Source: Clostridium simiarum (lineage in GTDB: Bacteria; Bacillota; Clostridia; Clostridiales; Clostridiaceae). Taken from it: a stretch of DNA of 64,000 nucleotides. Shown here piece by piece: positions 27,519 through 36,140 of the stretch. The stretch is taken from positions 186,001 through 250,000 of the forward strand of contig NZ_JAHLQL010000005.1 in the NCBI RefSeq assembly GCF_018919175.1, read 5' to 3'. A program made the position numbers and the translations under genes. Within the stretch, counting starts at the first letter, position 1. The number at the start of each line of letters is the position of its first letter. The notes below the pieces were generated by a model. It saw only the letters and a list, made by a program, of their open reading frames with translations. It was not told the DNA's origin and did not search any database.

Positions 27519-28424
27519 TTACGTTAAACTATTATATATTTTCTCTAAGTTTTCTTTCATGGTGTTAATATAATCTCCTTCTGACTCTAAGGTATTAATA
27601 GTATCTACCTTTGCTCCAACTTCCTTAGCTATGGTCTCTGACACCTTAGGGCTAGCATTCTCTTCCATAAAAACTGTTTTTATTTTTATTTTTTTACTTA
27701 AATCTATTAACTCTTTTATCTTTTGAGAAGTAGGCTCTCCTTCTGCAAATACATCTTCTACACTATGTTGCTGAAGACCAAAATCCCTACATAGGTATGC
27801 AAATGCAGCATGACCTGTTACAAGGTCTTTTCTTTCAAGAGATGTTATTTTCTTTTCATATTCTGCTTTTAAGTCATCTATTTTTTTAGAAAATTCCTTG
27901 TAGTTACTTTCGTAGTAATCCTTATTGTTAGAATCAACTTTAATTAGTCCTTCTTTAATATTATTAGCTTGAACTTTTGCTTCCTTAAGGCTTAGCCAAA
28001 CATGTGGGTCAAACTCTCCATGTTCCCCGATTTCATCTCCTGAATTTTTTATTAAGTCTGCCTCTTTAAAAGCTTCTATTATTTGTAAATTCTTATTATC
28101 TATACTTTTTAACATATCCTTTGCCCAAGGCTCCATGCCTAGTCCATTATATATAAATAAACTTGCCTTAGAAAGGCTAGCTATCTCCCTTGGTTTTGGT
28201 TCAAAGTCATGAGCTTCTACTCCACTTGGTACAATAGTAGTAAGTTCAATCTTATCTCCACCTATAGCCTTTGTAAGTTCAGCCATAGCATTGAAACTTA
28301 CAACTACAGATACTCTCTTATCAACTTTATTATCCGTTTTTTCTGTATCCTGTGTACTTCCACATCCCACTAAAAATACTAAAAGAAATAACGGAATCAT
28401 AATCTTATATAATTTACCTTTCAT
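27519..28424 (-). CDS. znuA: Zinc ABC transporter substrate-binding lipoprotein ZnuA
   Basis: A cluster A-I metal-binding lipoprotein on the outer face of the membrane. The lipobox is LVGC with Cys near residue 21. Metal-binding histidines lie in SGVEAHDFEPKPREIASL and EFDPHVWLS, plus VTGHAAFAYLCRDFGLQQ and a final acidic site in LESEGDYI. The His-loop HGEFDPHVW is short. Length 301 is usual. It is transcribed divergently from znuC-znuB-zur, with a consensus promoter and a Zur-like palindrome in between. Manganese binding cannot be excluded from sequence, but the zur-like gene and operator favour zinc. Confidence 0.9.
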   Translation of the reverse strand: MKGKLYKIMIPLFLLVFLVGCGSTQDTEKTDNKVDKRVSVVVSFNAMAELTKAIGGDKIELTTIVPSGVEAHDFEPKPREIASLSKASLFIYNGLGMEPWAKDMLKSIDNKNLQIIEAFKEADLIKNSGDEIGEHGEFDPHVWLSLKEAKVQANNIKEGLIKVDSNNKDYYESNYKEFSKKIDDLKAEYEKKITSLERKDLVTGHAAFAYLCRDFGLQQHSVEDVFAEGEPTSQKIKELIDLSKKIKIKTVFMEENASPKVSETIAKEVGAKVDTINTLESEGDYINTMKENLEKIYNSLT

Positions 28425-28452
28425 TTTTCCCTCCTAAATATGTATTAATTTC

Positions 28453-28469
28453 TTGCAAATCATTCGCAA
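28453..28469. promoter_or_regulatory. Candidate Zur/Fur-family operator
   Basis: TTGCAAATCATTCGCAA is an 8-1-8 palindrome with one mismatched pair. It begins eight bases downstream of the znuA -10 box, so a bound repressor would cover the transcription start. The AAT-N-ATT core is typical of Fur-family sites, and the gene for such a repressor ends this locus. Confidence 0.65.
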
Positions 28470-28477
28470 TTATGTAT

Positions 28478-28506
28478 ATAATAATACATGAGTTAATTGT
28501 TGTCAA
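28478..28506 (-). promoter_or_regulatory. Promoter of znuA
   Basis: On the reverse strand a perfect TTGACA (28506-28501), a 17-base spacer and TATTAT (28483-28478) are followed by the Zur-like palindrome and a 50-base leader to znuA. Confidence 0.75.
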
Positions 28507-28525
28507 TATATTGCTTTTTTATACT
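28497..28525 (+). promoter_or_regulatory. Putative promoter of znuC-znuB-zur
   Basis: TTGTTG (28497-28502), a 17-base spacer and TATACT (28520-28525). Its -35 region overlaps that of the divergent znuA promoter, so one bound repressor could affect both directions. Confidence 0.5.
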
Positions 28526-28602
28526 TTTAGAATTATTTAACCTAAATTAATATAGAAATTTATATGTTTATTTAAACCTATAAGCACAAGGAGATGAAAA
28601 AC

Positions 28603-29268
28603 TTGATTCAAATAAAAAACTTATGTTTTTCTTATGAAGGTTCTGAGCCTTACATCTTAGATAATGTTAATTTGCATATACCTGAGGGTAGTTATTTTTC
28701 AATAGTAGGTGAAAATGGTAGCGCTAAAAGCACCTTGATAAAACTTATATTAAAATTATTAAAGCCTGTTAAAGGATCAATAGAATTAGGTACTTCAAAT
28801 ATTGGCTATGTACCTCAAAAGCTTGATAGCTTCAATTCCCAATTTCCAATTACCGTTAAAGAGCTGTTAATTAATCATAAAAAGGTATCTAAGATAGATG
28901 ATGCAAACTCTATTGAAAAAAGCTTAGATATAGTCTCTATGGGAGCATACAAAAATAAGTTAATAGGGAGTTTATCTGGGGGACAGCAACAAAAAATATT
29001 CATAGGAAGAGCTCTTATGGGATCTCCCAAGTTGCTGATATTAGATGAGCCCTCTACAGGCATAGACCTTCAAAGTCAAAAGGAAATATACTCTATAATA
29101 AAAAAATTAAATGTAGAAAAAAACATAACAGTTATTTCTGTAGAGCATAACTTAGATGCAGTACTCGAAAACTCCACTAATGTTTATGAATTAAGCTCAG
29201 GAAATGGTATTTTATATACCTGTAAAGAATATAAAAATAAAATCTTAAATGTTTATAAGGAAAGGTAG
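28603..29268 (+). CDS. znuC: Zinc ABC transporter ATP-binding protein ZnuC
   Basis: The ATPase subunit of the metal importer. The signature LSGGQQQKIFIGRALM, Walker B LLILDEPSTG and the H-loop SVEHNL are standard. Walker A reads GENGSAKST: the conserved Gly before Lys is Ala, a substitution occasionally seen in this subfamily. AAGGAG lies directly against an ATG at 28594 but eight bases before TTG at 28603. A TTG start gives MIQIKNLCFSYEG, the usual ABC N-terminus, so 221 residues are preferred. It heads the forward operon and is followed by znuB after seven bases. Confidence 0.88.
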   Translation: MIQIKNLCFSYEGSEPYILDNVNLHIPEGSYFSIVGENGSAKSTLIKLILKLLKPVKGSIELGTSNIGYVPQKLDSFNSQFPITVKELLINHKKVSKIDDANSIEKSLDIVSMGAYKNKLIGSLSGGQQQKIFIGRALMGSPKLLILDEPSTGIDLQSQKEIYSIIKKLNVEKNITVISVEHNLDAVLENSTNVYELSSGNGILYTCKEYKNKILNVYKER

Positions 29269-29275
29269 AATATAC

Positions 29276-30067
29276 ATGTTACAATATCAATTTATAAAAA
29301 ATGCATTAGTGGCGGGAGTCTTTGTATCTATTCTCTGTCCTTTTGTAGGATTATTCCTAGTTTTAAAAAGATACTCAATGATGGGTGATACCTTATCTCA
29401 TGCCTCTTTTGCAGGTATTGCTTTAGGCCTTATGACAAAATTAAATCCCCTTATTATATCTTTTGCATTTACTTCCCTTTGCGGATTACTTATTGAGTAT
29501 TTAAGGACTTATTATAAAAGATATTCTGAGCTAGTGATGTCAATAATACTTACCCTTAGCATAGGTATTGCTATTTTAATAATGAGTACTGGGAAAGCAG
29601 GCTCTAACGTAAACTCTATATTATTTGGAAACATGCTTACAGTCTCAAAGTCTGATTTAATATGGATGGGTGCAATAAGTATACTATCCTTAATCCTTAT
29701 ATACTTTCTATATAACAAATTACTTTATGTTACTTTTGATGAAGAAGGAGCTAAGGTTTCTGGTATAAATGTATCCCTAATAAACTATATATTTACTCTT
29801 ATAGTTGCTGGCACTATCTCTGTATCCATCAGGATATTAGGAGTTCTTGTAATTTCCTCTATGATTGTAGTTCCGGTAGCTACAGCCATGCAGTTAAAAT
29901 TAGGATTTAAAAAGACATTAATATTTTCCATAATATTTGGATTTATAGACATATTTGTAGGTCTTGCTACTTCTCTTCTCTTAAACACAGCTCCAGGAGG
30001 AACCATAGCTTTGACCTCTGTGCTAGTATTAACTATAATATTATTAATAGGAAAATATCGTAGGTGA
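29276..30067 (+). CDS. znuB: Zinc ABC transporter permease ZnuB
   Basis: A cluster 9 metal ABC permease with about eight transmembrane helices. The family pattern is clear: YQFIKNALVAGVFVSILCPF, VGLFLVLKRYSMMGDTLSHA, SFAGIALGL, ILGVLVISSMIVVPVATAMQL and a final helix TSVLVLTIILLIGKY. The ATG at 29276 has AAAGG about ten bases upstream and gives 263 residues. A longer frame from 29249 adds a basic peptide overlapping the znuC end and is less likely. Overlap or close spacing with zur indicates one operon. The metal is inferred from neighbours. Confidence 0.9.
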   Translation: MLQYQFIKNALVAGVFVSILCPFVGLFLVLKRYSMMGDTLSHASFAGIALGLMTKLNPLIISFAFTSLCGLLIEYLRTYYKRYSELVMSIILTLSIGIAILIMSTGKAGSNVNSILFGNMLTVSKSDLIWMGAISILSLILIYFLYNKLLYVTFDEEGAKVSGINVSLINYIFTLIVAGTISVSIRILGVLVISSMIVVPVATAMQLKLGFKKTLIFSIIFGFIDIFVGLATSLLLNTAPGGTIALTSVLVLTIILLIGKYRR

Positions 30068-30072
30068 GGATT

Positions 30073-30486
30073 ATGAATACAATAGATTTATTGAAAGATA
30101 GCTCTATAAAAGTAACTAAGGCACGAGTAGTAATATTTAATATAATTAAGGATAGCGAAGATGTGCTTACAGCAGATTATATTCGTAGTAAATGCTTAGA
30201 AAATAAAATAAATATAAATCTCTCCACTGTATATAGAACCCTAGAACTATTTGAAGATAAGCATATAATAGAAAAATTCGATCTTGGAGAAGGCAAGTAT
30301 AATTATGTTCTAAAAAAACATAAGCATAACCATGTGTTAGAATGTAGTCTCTGCCATAAAGAAGTGGAACTTCAGTGCCCTATGCAGCAAATAGAGGAAC
30401 TTGTAAAAAATAAAACAGGTTTTACTTTAATTGAGCATGAGTTAAAAATGAAGGGTATCTGTGATCAGTGTAAAAAACATAAGTGA
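30073..30486 (+). CDS. Fur-family metalloregulator, probably Zur
   Basis: The repressor has an N-terminal winged helix (VTKARVVIFNIIKDSEDVLTADYI; recognition helix INLSTVYRTLELFEDK). Its metal-sensing domain has KHKHNHVLECSLCHK, CPM and a terminal CDQC pair. The two CxxC motifs form the structural zinc site of the family. The His-rich loop is typical of Fur, Zur and PerR, so the sensed metal is inferred from its place behind znuCB. The longest frame starts with GTG at 30064 overlapping znuB. The ATG at 30073 has GGTGAGG just upstream and is preferred (137 residues). A perfect palindromic terminator follows. Confidence 0.87.
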   Translation: MNTIDLLKDSSIKVTKARVVIFNIIKDSEDVLTADYIRSKCLENKININLSTVYRTLELFEDKHIIEKFDLGEGKYNYVLKKHKHNHVLECSLCHKEVELQCPMQQIEELVKNKTGFTLIEHELKMKGICDQCKKHK

Positions 30487-30504
30487 AATAATTCCATACT
30501 TAAA

Positions 30505-30544
30505 AAGGTAGATTTTAAAAGGATATCCTTTTAAAATCTACCTT
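30505..30544. terminator. 40-bp perfect palindrome terminating zur and the purine permease
   Basis: The sequence is exactly self-complementary from 30505 to 30544, with central GGATATCC. The forward side continues with AATTTTTT and the reverse side with TTTTT. It separates two convergent units and should stop both. The 20-bp arms with no unpaired loop are unusual. Confidence 0.88.
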
Positions 30545-30561
30545 AATTTTTTAATTAATTT

Positions 30562-31851
30562 CTATCCAATAGCATGTAATATAAAATTAATTAAAAACAT
30601 AATGGAAATTATATACATAGGTAAAGATACTTCTTTGTGCTTTTTACTTGCAAACTTTACTATAGGATAAGCCACAAATCCAAAGGCCATTCCATCCACA
30701 ATACTAAAAGTAAGCGGTACCATAACTATGATTAAAAAAGCGGGAAACCCCTCTGTAAAATCATTAAAGTCTATATTTAAAGCATTTTTAATCATCAAAC
30801 TACCAATTATTATTAAAATTGGAGCTATAGCACTATTAGGTATAATCTTAATAACTGGCATAAATACTATAGTTAATAAAAATAATATCCCAGCCACTAA
30901 AGAGGTTAATCCAGACTTTCCACCTGCTGCAATACCAGCTGCTCCTTCTATAGAAACTACCGTTGGACTCGTTCCAACCAATGCACAATTAATAACAGAT
31001 ATGGCACTAGCTTGAAAAGACTTTTTAAACTTTTCAGGCTTATGTAGCATTACATTTATCTGTCCATGAATCAATCCTAGATTTTCAAATATAAGTACAA
31101 GTAGTATAGAAAATGTAGCTACAATAAAGGAACTTGAAAACATATTGCTAAAATCTATATGCCCAATAACATCTTTATAGCTCTCTAAAGAAAAACCACT
31201 TAAGGTTACATTAGTTAAATCAACTAGTCCAAAACCTGCGGAAATAAGAGTACCTGCTATCATACTTATAAGAAAATTTCCTGGAACATCTTTTATAAAT
31301 AATACTAGAGCAATTACAAGAGTTATAAGTGTTATATATACTGTGGGATTGCTTAGATCTCCAAGAGTAACAAAGGTAATTTCATTAGAAACTATTATGC
31401 CACTTTTTTGAAGTCCTATAAACGTAATCATAAGGCCAATTCCAACATTTATTGCTTCCTTTAAAGAAGTTGGAATAGATTCTGTAATTATTGCCCCAAG
31501 TTTTGTAAATGCAACTACAGAAAACAGTATACCTGCAATAAAAACTGCTGCTAATGCTTGTTGCCAAGATAATCCCATAGTTTTAACTATAGTATAAGAA
31601 AACATAGCATTAATTCCCATACCAGGAACTAATATCATAGGGGCTTTAGCCAAAAATGCAGTTAATAAGCATCCTACAAAGGTTGCTAATACTGTAGCTA
31701 TAACTCCTGCTTCCATAGGTATACCCGCATCTGACAAAATAGACGGATTTACTGCTATTATATAAGCCGCCGCAAAAAATGAGGTTAATCCAGCTATTAT
31801 CTCTTTTCTTGTTGTAGTCTCATTGGCTTTTAAATCAAATAAACTATTCAA
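30562..31851 (-). CDS. NCS2-family purine permease (guanine/hypoxanthine type)
   Basis: A 429-residue, roughly 12-14-helix proton-coupled nucleobase transporter of the AzgA/PbuG group. Landmarks are TTRKEIIAGLTSFFAAAYII, NPSILSDAGIPMEAGVIATV, the substrate-region MILVPGMGINAMFSYT, and SVINCALVGTSPTVVSIEGA with AAGIAAGGKSGLTSLVAG. These match guanine/hypoxanthine permeases. No purine riboswitch core was seen in the 130-base leader, so the usual guanine switch is missing or far away. It is monocistronic. Confidence 0.88.
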   Translation of the reverse strand: MNSLFDLKANETTTRKEIIAGLTSFFAAAYIIAVNPSILSDAGIPMEAGVIATVLATFVGCLLTAFLAKAPMILVPGMGINAMFSYTIVKTMGLSWQQALAAVFIAGILFSVVAFTKLGAIITESIPTSLKEAINVGIGLMITFIGLQKSGIIVSNEITFVTLGDLSNPTVYITLITLVIALVLFIKDVPGNFLISMIAGTLISAGFGLVDLTNVTLSGFSLESYKDVIGHIDFSNMFSSSFIVATFSILLVLIFENLGLIHGQINVMLHKPEKFKKSFQASAISVINCALVGTSPTVVSIEGAAGIAAGGKSGLTSLVAGILFLLTIVFMPVIKIIPNSAIAPILIIIGSLMIKNALNIDFNDFTEGFPAFLIIVMVPLTFSIVDGMAFGFVAYPIVKFASKKHKEVSLPMYIISIMFLINFILHAIG

Positions 31852-31936
31852 TTTTATCTTTCCTTTTCATCTTTTCCCTCTCCCACCCTCATCTACACTT
31901 ATTATATGTAAATGCACTAATATTATAGCAAATAAT

Positions 31937-31965
31937 ATTATAAAATCAAGAAATTATTTTATAAT
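31937..31965 (-). terminator. AT-only hairpin after mntP
   Basis: ATTATAAAAT (31937-31946) pairs with ATTTTATAAT (31956-31965). The stem contains no G-C pair and only a short T tract follows, so the call is weak. Confidence 0.35.
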
Positions 31966-31988
31966 TTAAGGTAGGAATTTTTTAAATA

Positions 31989-32543
31989 TCATGTCCAAAA
32001 CATCATTTTTAATCCCAAAATCACTAAAATTATACCCCCTATATAATCTGCGTATTTACAGATAAATTCTATTCTATGAAGAAATTTTGATATTATAAAA
32101 GCTATAAATGTAAGAATTAAAGTAACTAATCCTATAAATAAGCTACTTTCCATAAGAATAATAATATTTCCAATAGCACTTAAAGCAGTAAATCCCACTA
32201 TTAATGCATCTATGCTAACTGATATTCCTAATATTACATACATCTTAGGATTTAACAGCAAATAGCCTTCTTTCCCCTCCATACCATTTTTTATCATCAT
32301 AACTCCAACCATAGCTACAATAGCCCCCCCCACAATAGAAGGTATACAAGTTACATATTTATTGAATATGGTACCAGAATAAGCCCCTATAAATGCAAAT
32401 AAAAATTGAAAAAAGGCAAAGGATAATAAAAAATAAATTTTATTTATAATCTTAATTCTACAATTAAGACCTATACTTAATGCCACTCCAAATGCATCTA
32501 GAGATAATGCTAAAGCTATTATAAATATAGATAAAAATGTCAT
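31989..32543 (-). CDS. mntP: Manganese efflux pump MntP
   Basis: MntP-family proteins export Mn2+. The 184-residue, six-helix protein contains two inverted repeats with the acidic transport residues: [18 protein letters not shown] near the N-terminus, and [18 protein letters not shown] in the fourth helix. GLKMMF closes the C-terminus. The related sporulation protein YtaF is an alternative, but the length and paired S-D-A motifs favour MntP. GAGGGG precedes the ATG. The leader contains two overlapping, mutually exclusive stem options. The yybP-ykoY manganese riboswitch core was not recognised. Confidence 0.82.
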   Translation of the reverse strand: MTFLSIFIIALALSLDAFGVALSIGLNCRIKIINKIYFLLSFAFFQFLFAFIGAYSGTIFNKYVTCIPSIVGGAIVAMVGVMMIKNGMEGKEGYLLLNPKMYVILGISVSIDALIVGFTALSAIGNIIILMESSLFIGLVTLILTFIAFIISKFLHRIEFICKYADYIGGIILVILGLKMMFWT

Positions 32544-32570
32544 ATGTGATCCCCTCTCATATGAAGTGAT

Positions 32571-32619
32571 TATTCCTTCAGATGTAGTTTGCTTAAAAGG
32601 AATATCTTCTGCATCTGAA
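32571..32619 (-). promoter_or_regulatory. Structured leader of mntP with two competing stems
   Basis: In RNA order, TTCAGATG (32619-32612), TATTCCTT (32604-32597), CATCTGAA (32584-32577) and AAGGAATA (32578-32571) form two 8-bp pairings, first with third and second with fourth. They cross and share two bases, so they cannot form together in full. It could be a regulatory switch or chance. Confidence 0.4.
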
Positions 32620-32872
32620 CCTTAGAAGAGTTAAAACATTTTAAAGATGAAATTTACCTTATAATTATATTATCCATTTTCATTTTAAATGCCATTTTTA
32701 CTATATATTCAATAATATGTATATCAAATCTTATATAGCTTATTATGCTATACATTTTTACTAAAACCTCTTTATTTTTTTCATTTTTTATTATATATTA
32801 TTAAATAGCGTATAATTTTACCCATACATATGTTATATAGCATATAATATATGTCGAAAGGAGATAACTATA

Positions 32873-34093
32873 ATGTATAATTGTCTTATAGCTCAATCCG
32901 GTGGTCCTACTTCCGTTATAAATTCAAGTGTAGTGGGATTAGTAGATGAAAACAAAAAATCAAAAACCTTTGAAAATGTTTATGCAGGATTAAACGGTAT
33001 AGAAGGAATATTAAATGAAAATATAATAAATTTATCACAATGTGATGAAAAAAAATTAAATGTATTTAAACTTACCCCTTCTTCTGGACTTGGATCTTGC
33101 AGATATAAAATGAAAGATTTTAATAAAGATGAAAGTGAATACAAAAGAATTTTTTCTATCTTTAACAAATTAGATATTAAAGCATTCTTCTACATAGGCG
33201 GTAACGATTCTATGGATACTGTGTCCAAGCTTAGTGAGTATGCTAAAAACAAAAACATAGATGTTAAAATAATAGGTATCCCCAAAACCATAGATAATGA
33301 TCTTCCTATAACAGATCATACTCCCGGCTTTGGTAGCGCAGCTAAGTTTATTTCTACCGTTACTTTAGAAACTTATTTAGATTCTTCTGTATATATTAAC
33401 AATGGTATATTTATACTAGAAACCATGGGTAGAGATGCAGGATGGTTAGCTGCTAGCTCATGTTTAGCAACCCTTAATAAAAAACCTATAGTAGATTTTA
33501 TATATTTACCAGAAGTCCCTTTTAATGAAGAGAAATTTATTAAAGACGTAGAGAAAAAGTATAAAGAGCAAAACCATGTTTATATCGTAGCCTCAGAAGG
33601 ATTAAAAGATAATACTGGTAATTTCTTATCCACATTAAAAACTACTGGATGTCATGATAACTTTGGACATGCTCAATTAGGAGGAGTAGGAAATTATCTT
33701 AAAAATCTTATTTTAAATAAGGAAATAACTACTAGAGTTAAATCTTTAGAGCTTGGAGTATTACAAAGATGTGCTATGCATATATCTTCTAGTACAGATG
33801 TAGAAGAGGCTTACAATGCGGGTGCCGCTGCTATTAAACTTTACCTCAAAGGTTCCTCTGGATACATGGTAGCTATTAAAAGACTTAACGGGAATTTATA
33901 TAATACGGAATTTTTCTCTGTTAAAGCTTGTGATGTAGCTAATAATGTTAAGTATGTTCCTAAAGATTTTATAAATGCTGAAGGGAATGGAGTTAATGAA
34001 AAAGCTTATAATTATATAAAACCTCTAGTTGCAGGTAATGTTGAATTATTCTATGAAAATGACCTTATAGATTATTCTATTTTTACTAAATAA
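32873..34093 (+). CDS. 6-phosphofructokinase, probably pyrophosphate-dependent
   Basis: The enzyme phosphorylates fructose 6-phosphate in glycolysis. LIAQSGGPTSVINSSVVG opens the nucleotide-binding domain. GGNDSMDT replaces the GGDGS of ATP enzymes. PKTIDNDLPITDHTPGFGSA supplies the catalytic TID and the Lys typical of PPi enzymes. METMGRDAGWLAA-like text (ILETMGRDAGW) and LGVLQRCAMHISSS (in place of ILGHIQRGG) complete it. Length 406 is that of long PPi-type clostridial enzymes rather than the 320 residues of ATP-PFK. Donor assignment is inferred from these residues. AAGGAG precedes the ATG. It is monocistronic. Confidence 0.87.
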   Translation: MYNCLIAQSGGPTSVINSSVVGLVDENKKSKTFENVYAGLNGIEGILNENIINLSQCDEKKLNVFKLTPSSGLGSCRYKMKDFNKDESEYKRIFSIFNKLDIKAFFYIGGNDSMDTVSKLSEYAKNKNIDVKIIGIPKTIDNDLPITDHTPGFGSAAKFISTVTLETYLDSSVYINNGIFILETMGRDAGWLAASSCLATLNKKPIVDFIYLPEVPFNEEKFIKDVEKKYKEQNHVYIVASEGLKDNTGNFLSTLKTTGCHDNFGHAQLGGVGNYLKNLILNKEITTRVKSLELGVLQRCAMHISSSTDVEEAYNAGAAAIKLYLKGSSGYMVAIKRLNGNLYNTEFFSVKACDVANNVKYVPKDFINAEGNGVNEKAYNYIKPLVAGNVELFYENDLIDYSIFTK

Positions 34094-34103
34094 TAATAAC
34101 AAT

Positions 34104-34252
34104 AATAAAGAAGAAGTAATATCCTAAAGCTCTTAATTTTTACATAAAGTAAAAACTAATATAGTGACCTATGGCTACTTTTTATTGTTCAAGGTGAATT
34201 CTAAAAGCCACTAATCACTGATTAAAATCTTCTATATTACTTCTTCTTTATT
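34104..34252. repeat. 149-bp element with perfect 19-bp inverted ends
   Basis: AATAAAGAAGAAGTAATAT (34104-34122) and its exact reverse complement (34234-34252) bracket 111 bases. The interior can form a smaller hairpin TTTTTAC-ATAAA-GTAAAAA near its left end and a weaker GTGA/TCAC pair. No gene is present. It lies between convergent pfk and ferritin-like genes, so it may be a MITE, a long terminator or a small RNA. Flanking bases show no obvious target duplication. Confidence 0.6.
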
Positions 34253-34275
34253 GAAAATTTTTAGATTGAAAACTA

Positions 34276-34791
34276 TTATTTACTTATAGGTCCATAGCTA
34301 TCCTTATCTAACTTTAATAAAACTGAAGTCAATTCTTCTATATGCTCTTTTTCATCTGCCGTAACTTCTTTAAATACATCCCTTATCTCATTTATAGGAA
34401 TCATTGAAATATGCTGTTCATACAATACTACGGCTTCTAACTCTGATTTAATATCATCTCTTATATTATTTAGTATAATTTGATTTTGCATTTTAGAATC
34501 ATGATTACTTAACTTAATATTAGTACTTATTTTTACGTCTTTATCTGCTTCAATATATTTACCATATTGTTCTGGATCATATTTTCTTATAAGTTGTAGA
34601 AACATACCATAATGTCGCTTTTCCTCCTCCATTATGTGTTGTAATATCTCCTTTAGTTCCTTAATGTCAGTATTTACTATTTGCTTATAATAATCATTTA
34701 TAGCTATAAGTTCTGCTATTAAAGCCTCTCTTATAAGATTTACATAGGAAACTGGCACTCCTTGAGGTTGTCTTAATGTTGTATAACTCAT
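34276..34791 (-). CDS. Ferritin-like (rubrerythrin-type) diiron protein
   Basis: A 171-residue four-helix protein with paired E-helix and EExxH motifs: REALIAELIAINDYYKQI and MEEEKRHYGMFLQL in the first half, DDIKSELEAVVLYEQHI and TADEKEHIEELTSVL in the second. These provide the usual six carboxylate and histidine ligands for a diiron site. No rubredoxin domain is present, so it is not a full rubrerythrin. Roles in peroxide reduction or iron handling are plausible. It is 24 bases after a SufS-like gene and shares that transcript, linking it to Fe/S metabolism. Confidence 0.85.
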   Translation of the reverse strand: MSYTTLRQPQGVPVSYVNLIREALIAELIAINDYYKQIVNTDIKELKEILQHIMEEEKRHYGMFLQLIRKYDPEQYGKYIEADKDVKISTNIKLSNHDSKMQNQIILNNIRDDIKSELEAVVLYEQHISMIPINEIRDVFKEVTADEKEHIEELTSVLLKLDKDSYGPISK

Positions 34792-34815
34792 AAACCCTCC
34801 TTTTTAAAATTAATA

Positions 34816-36108
34816 TCACTGTTTTTGAAAAGAATAATTAATATAATCTAAAGCTTCTACTAATTTATCAATTTCCTCTTCCGTATTGTATATGCCAAAA
34901 CTAATCCTAATCATTCCTGGTTTCATTGAGTTTGTATTGTTTTTATAGTGTTCAATCTCCTCCATGGATAGATTTAAAAGCTTTTGTACATAAGGGTGTG
35001 CGCAAAAGCAACCACTTCTCACTTCTATTCCATAATCCTTTGAAAGAATCTCTGCAGCCTTTTCGTGATAAATTCCTTTAATATTAAAGCTTACTATACC
35101 TAATCTATCCTTGTCCATCTTATGACTACCATATATTTCTATATACTCTCTCTGATTCAATTTATTTAGAAGATATTCTGTAAGTTTTCTTTCTCTTTTC
35201 TCTATATTTTCCATATCTAAACGCTCTAATAATCTTAGTGAAGATAAAAGAGCCACTACTCCCATAAAATTAGGTGTCCCTGCCTCTTCTTTAAAAGGAA
35301 TTTCATCCCATATTACTTCCTTATCAGTTACTACCTTTACAGTTCCTCCTCCTGTACAATCTGGATCTCTTTCATCAAAGCCATCCTTTTTCCCTATGAT
35401 AACTCCAATCCCAAAAGGTGCATACATTTTATGGGCTGAAAATACTAAATAATCTATAGCTTTCTTACCATCATCTTTCCAAACCTTCACCTTATTATGA
35501 GGTACTAATTGTGCACCATCAACTACAAGCTCTGCCCCATATTTGTGGCATATTTCAGATATTGTATCTATATCATTTATAAATCCTGTTACATTTGAAG
35601 CTCCAGTTATAGTTACAAGTTTAACTTTACCATTATAATAATGAAGTTTATCATAAAGACTTTCTAAAGATAATCTACCATCCTTATCTATACCTATATA
35701 ATCTAAATTACACTTACCTCTCCAAGGCAAATCATTAGAATGATGCTCCATATGAGATGTTAGAACAATTTGATCTTTACTGGAAATTAATCTATTAGAT
35801 AGTTTATTTAAACCCTCTGTGGTATTTTTCACAAAAATAACAGTATATTTATCTTCTGGAGCTGTAAAATAATTTAATATTACTTTCCTAGCTTCTTCAT
35901 AAAAATTAGAACATATGCTTGATTTATACCCAACCCCTCTATGGATAGATCCATAATAGGATGAAAAATATCTTATATTATCCATTACATATCTAAAAGG
36001 GGGAGTAGTGGCCGCATTATCTAAATTTATGGTTTTAACTGTCTTGCCATTATCTAAAGTAATATAATGATTTATTTCAGAAAAAAGCTCCCTATAATCT
36101 ATAAACAT
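34816..36108 (-). CDS. Class V aminotransferase, SufS-like cysteine desulfurase
   Basis: A PLP enzyme. NLDNAATTPPFRYVMDNI opens the fold. VLTSHMEHHSNDLPWR holds the histidines that stack on PLP. SAHKMYAPFGIGVII carries the Schiff-base lysine. VRSGCFCAHPYVQ gives the candidate catalytic cysteine in the position used by group II (SufS/CsdA) enzymes, but the loop reads SGCFCAHP rather than the usual SGhHCaqP. Length 430 is slightly above average. It heads an operon with the ferritin-like gene and is divergent from the Met-rich protein. A palindromic operator candidate lies in the shared upstream region. Confidence 0.87.
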   Translation of the reverse strand: MFIDYRELFSEINHYITLDNGKTVKTINLDNAATTPPFRYVMDNIRYFSSYYGSIHRGVGYKSSICSNFYEEARKVILNYFTAPEDKYTVIFVKNTTEGLNKLSNRLISSKDQIVLTSHMEHHSNDLPWRGKCNLDYIGIDKDGRLSLESLYDKLHYYNGKVKLVTITGASNVTGFINDIDTISEICHKYGAELVVDGAQLVPHNKVKVWKDDGKKAIDYLVFSAHKMYAPFGIGVIIGKKDGFDERDPDCTGGGTVKVVTDKEVIWDEIPFKEEAGTPNFMGVVALLSSLRLLERLDMENIEKRERKLTEYLLNKLNQREYIEIYGSHKMDKDRLGIVSFNIKGIYHEKAAEILSKDYGIEVRSGCFCAHPYVQKLLNLSMEEIEHYKNNTNSMKPGMIRISFGIYNTEEEIDKLVEALDYINYSFQKQ

Positions 36109-36140
36109 AAAAACCCCTCCTTATTATATTATTAATATTA

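Noticed and set aside
31852..31988. Purine riboswitch before the NCS2 permease
   Set aside because: The leader lacks the three-way-junction core of purine riboswitches.
32571..32619. H-type pseudoknot in the mntP leader
   Set aside because: Both 8-bp stems cannot coexist, because the connecting loop across the first stem would have zero length. Alternative hairpins are more likely.
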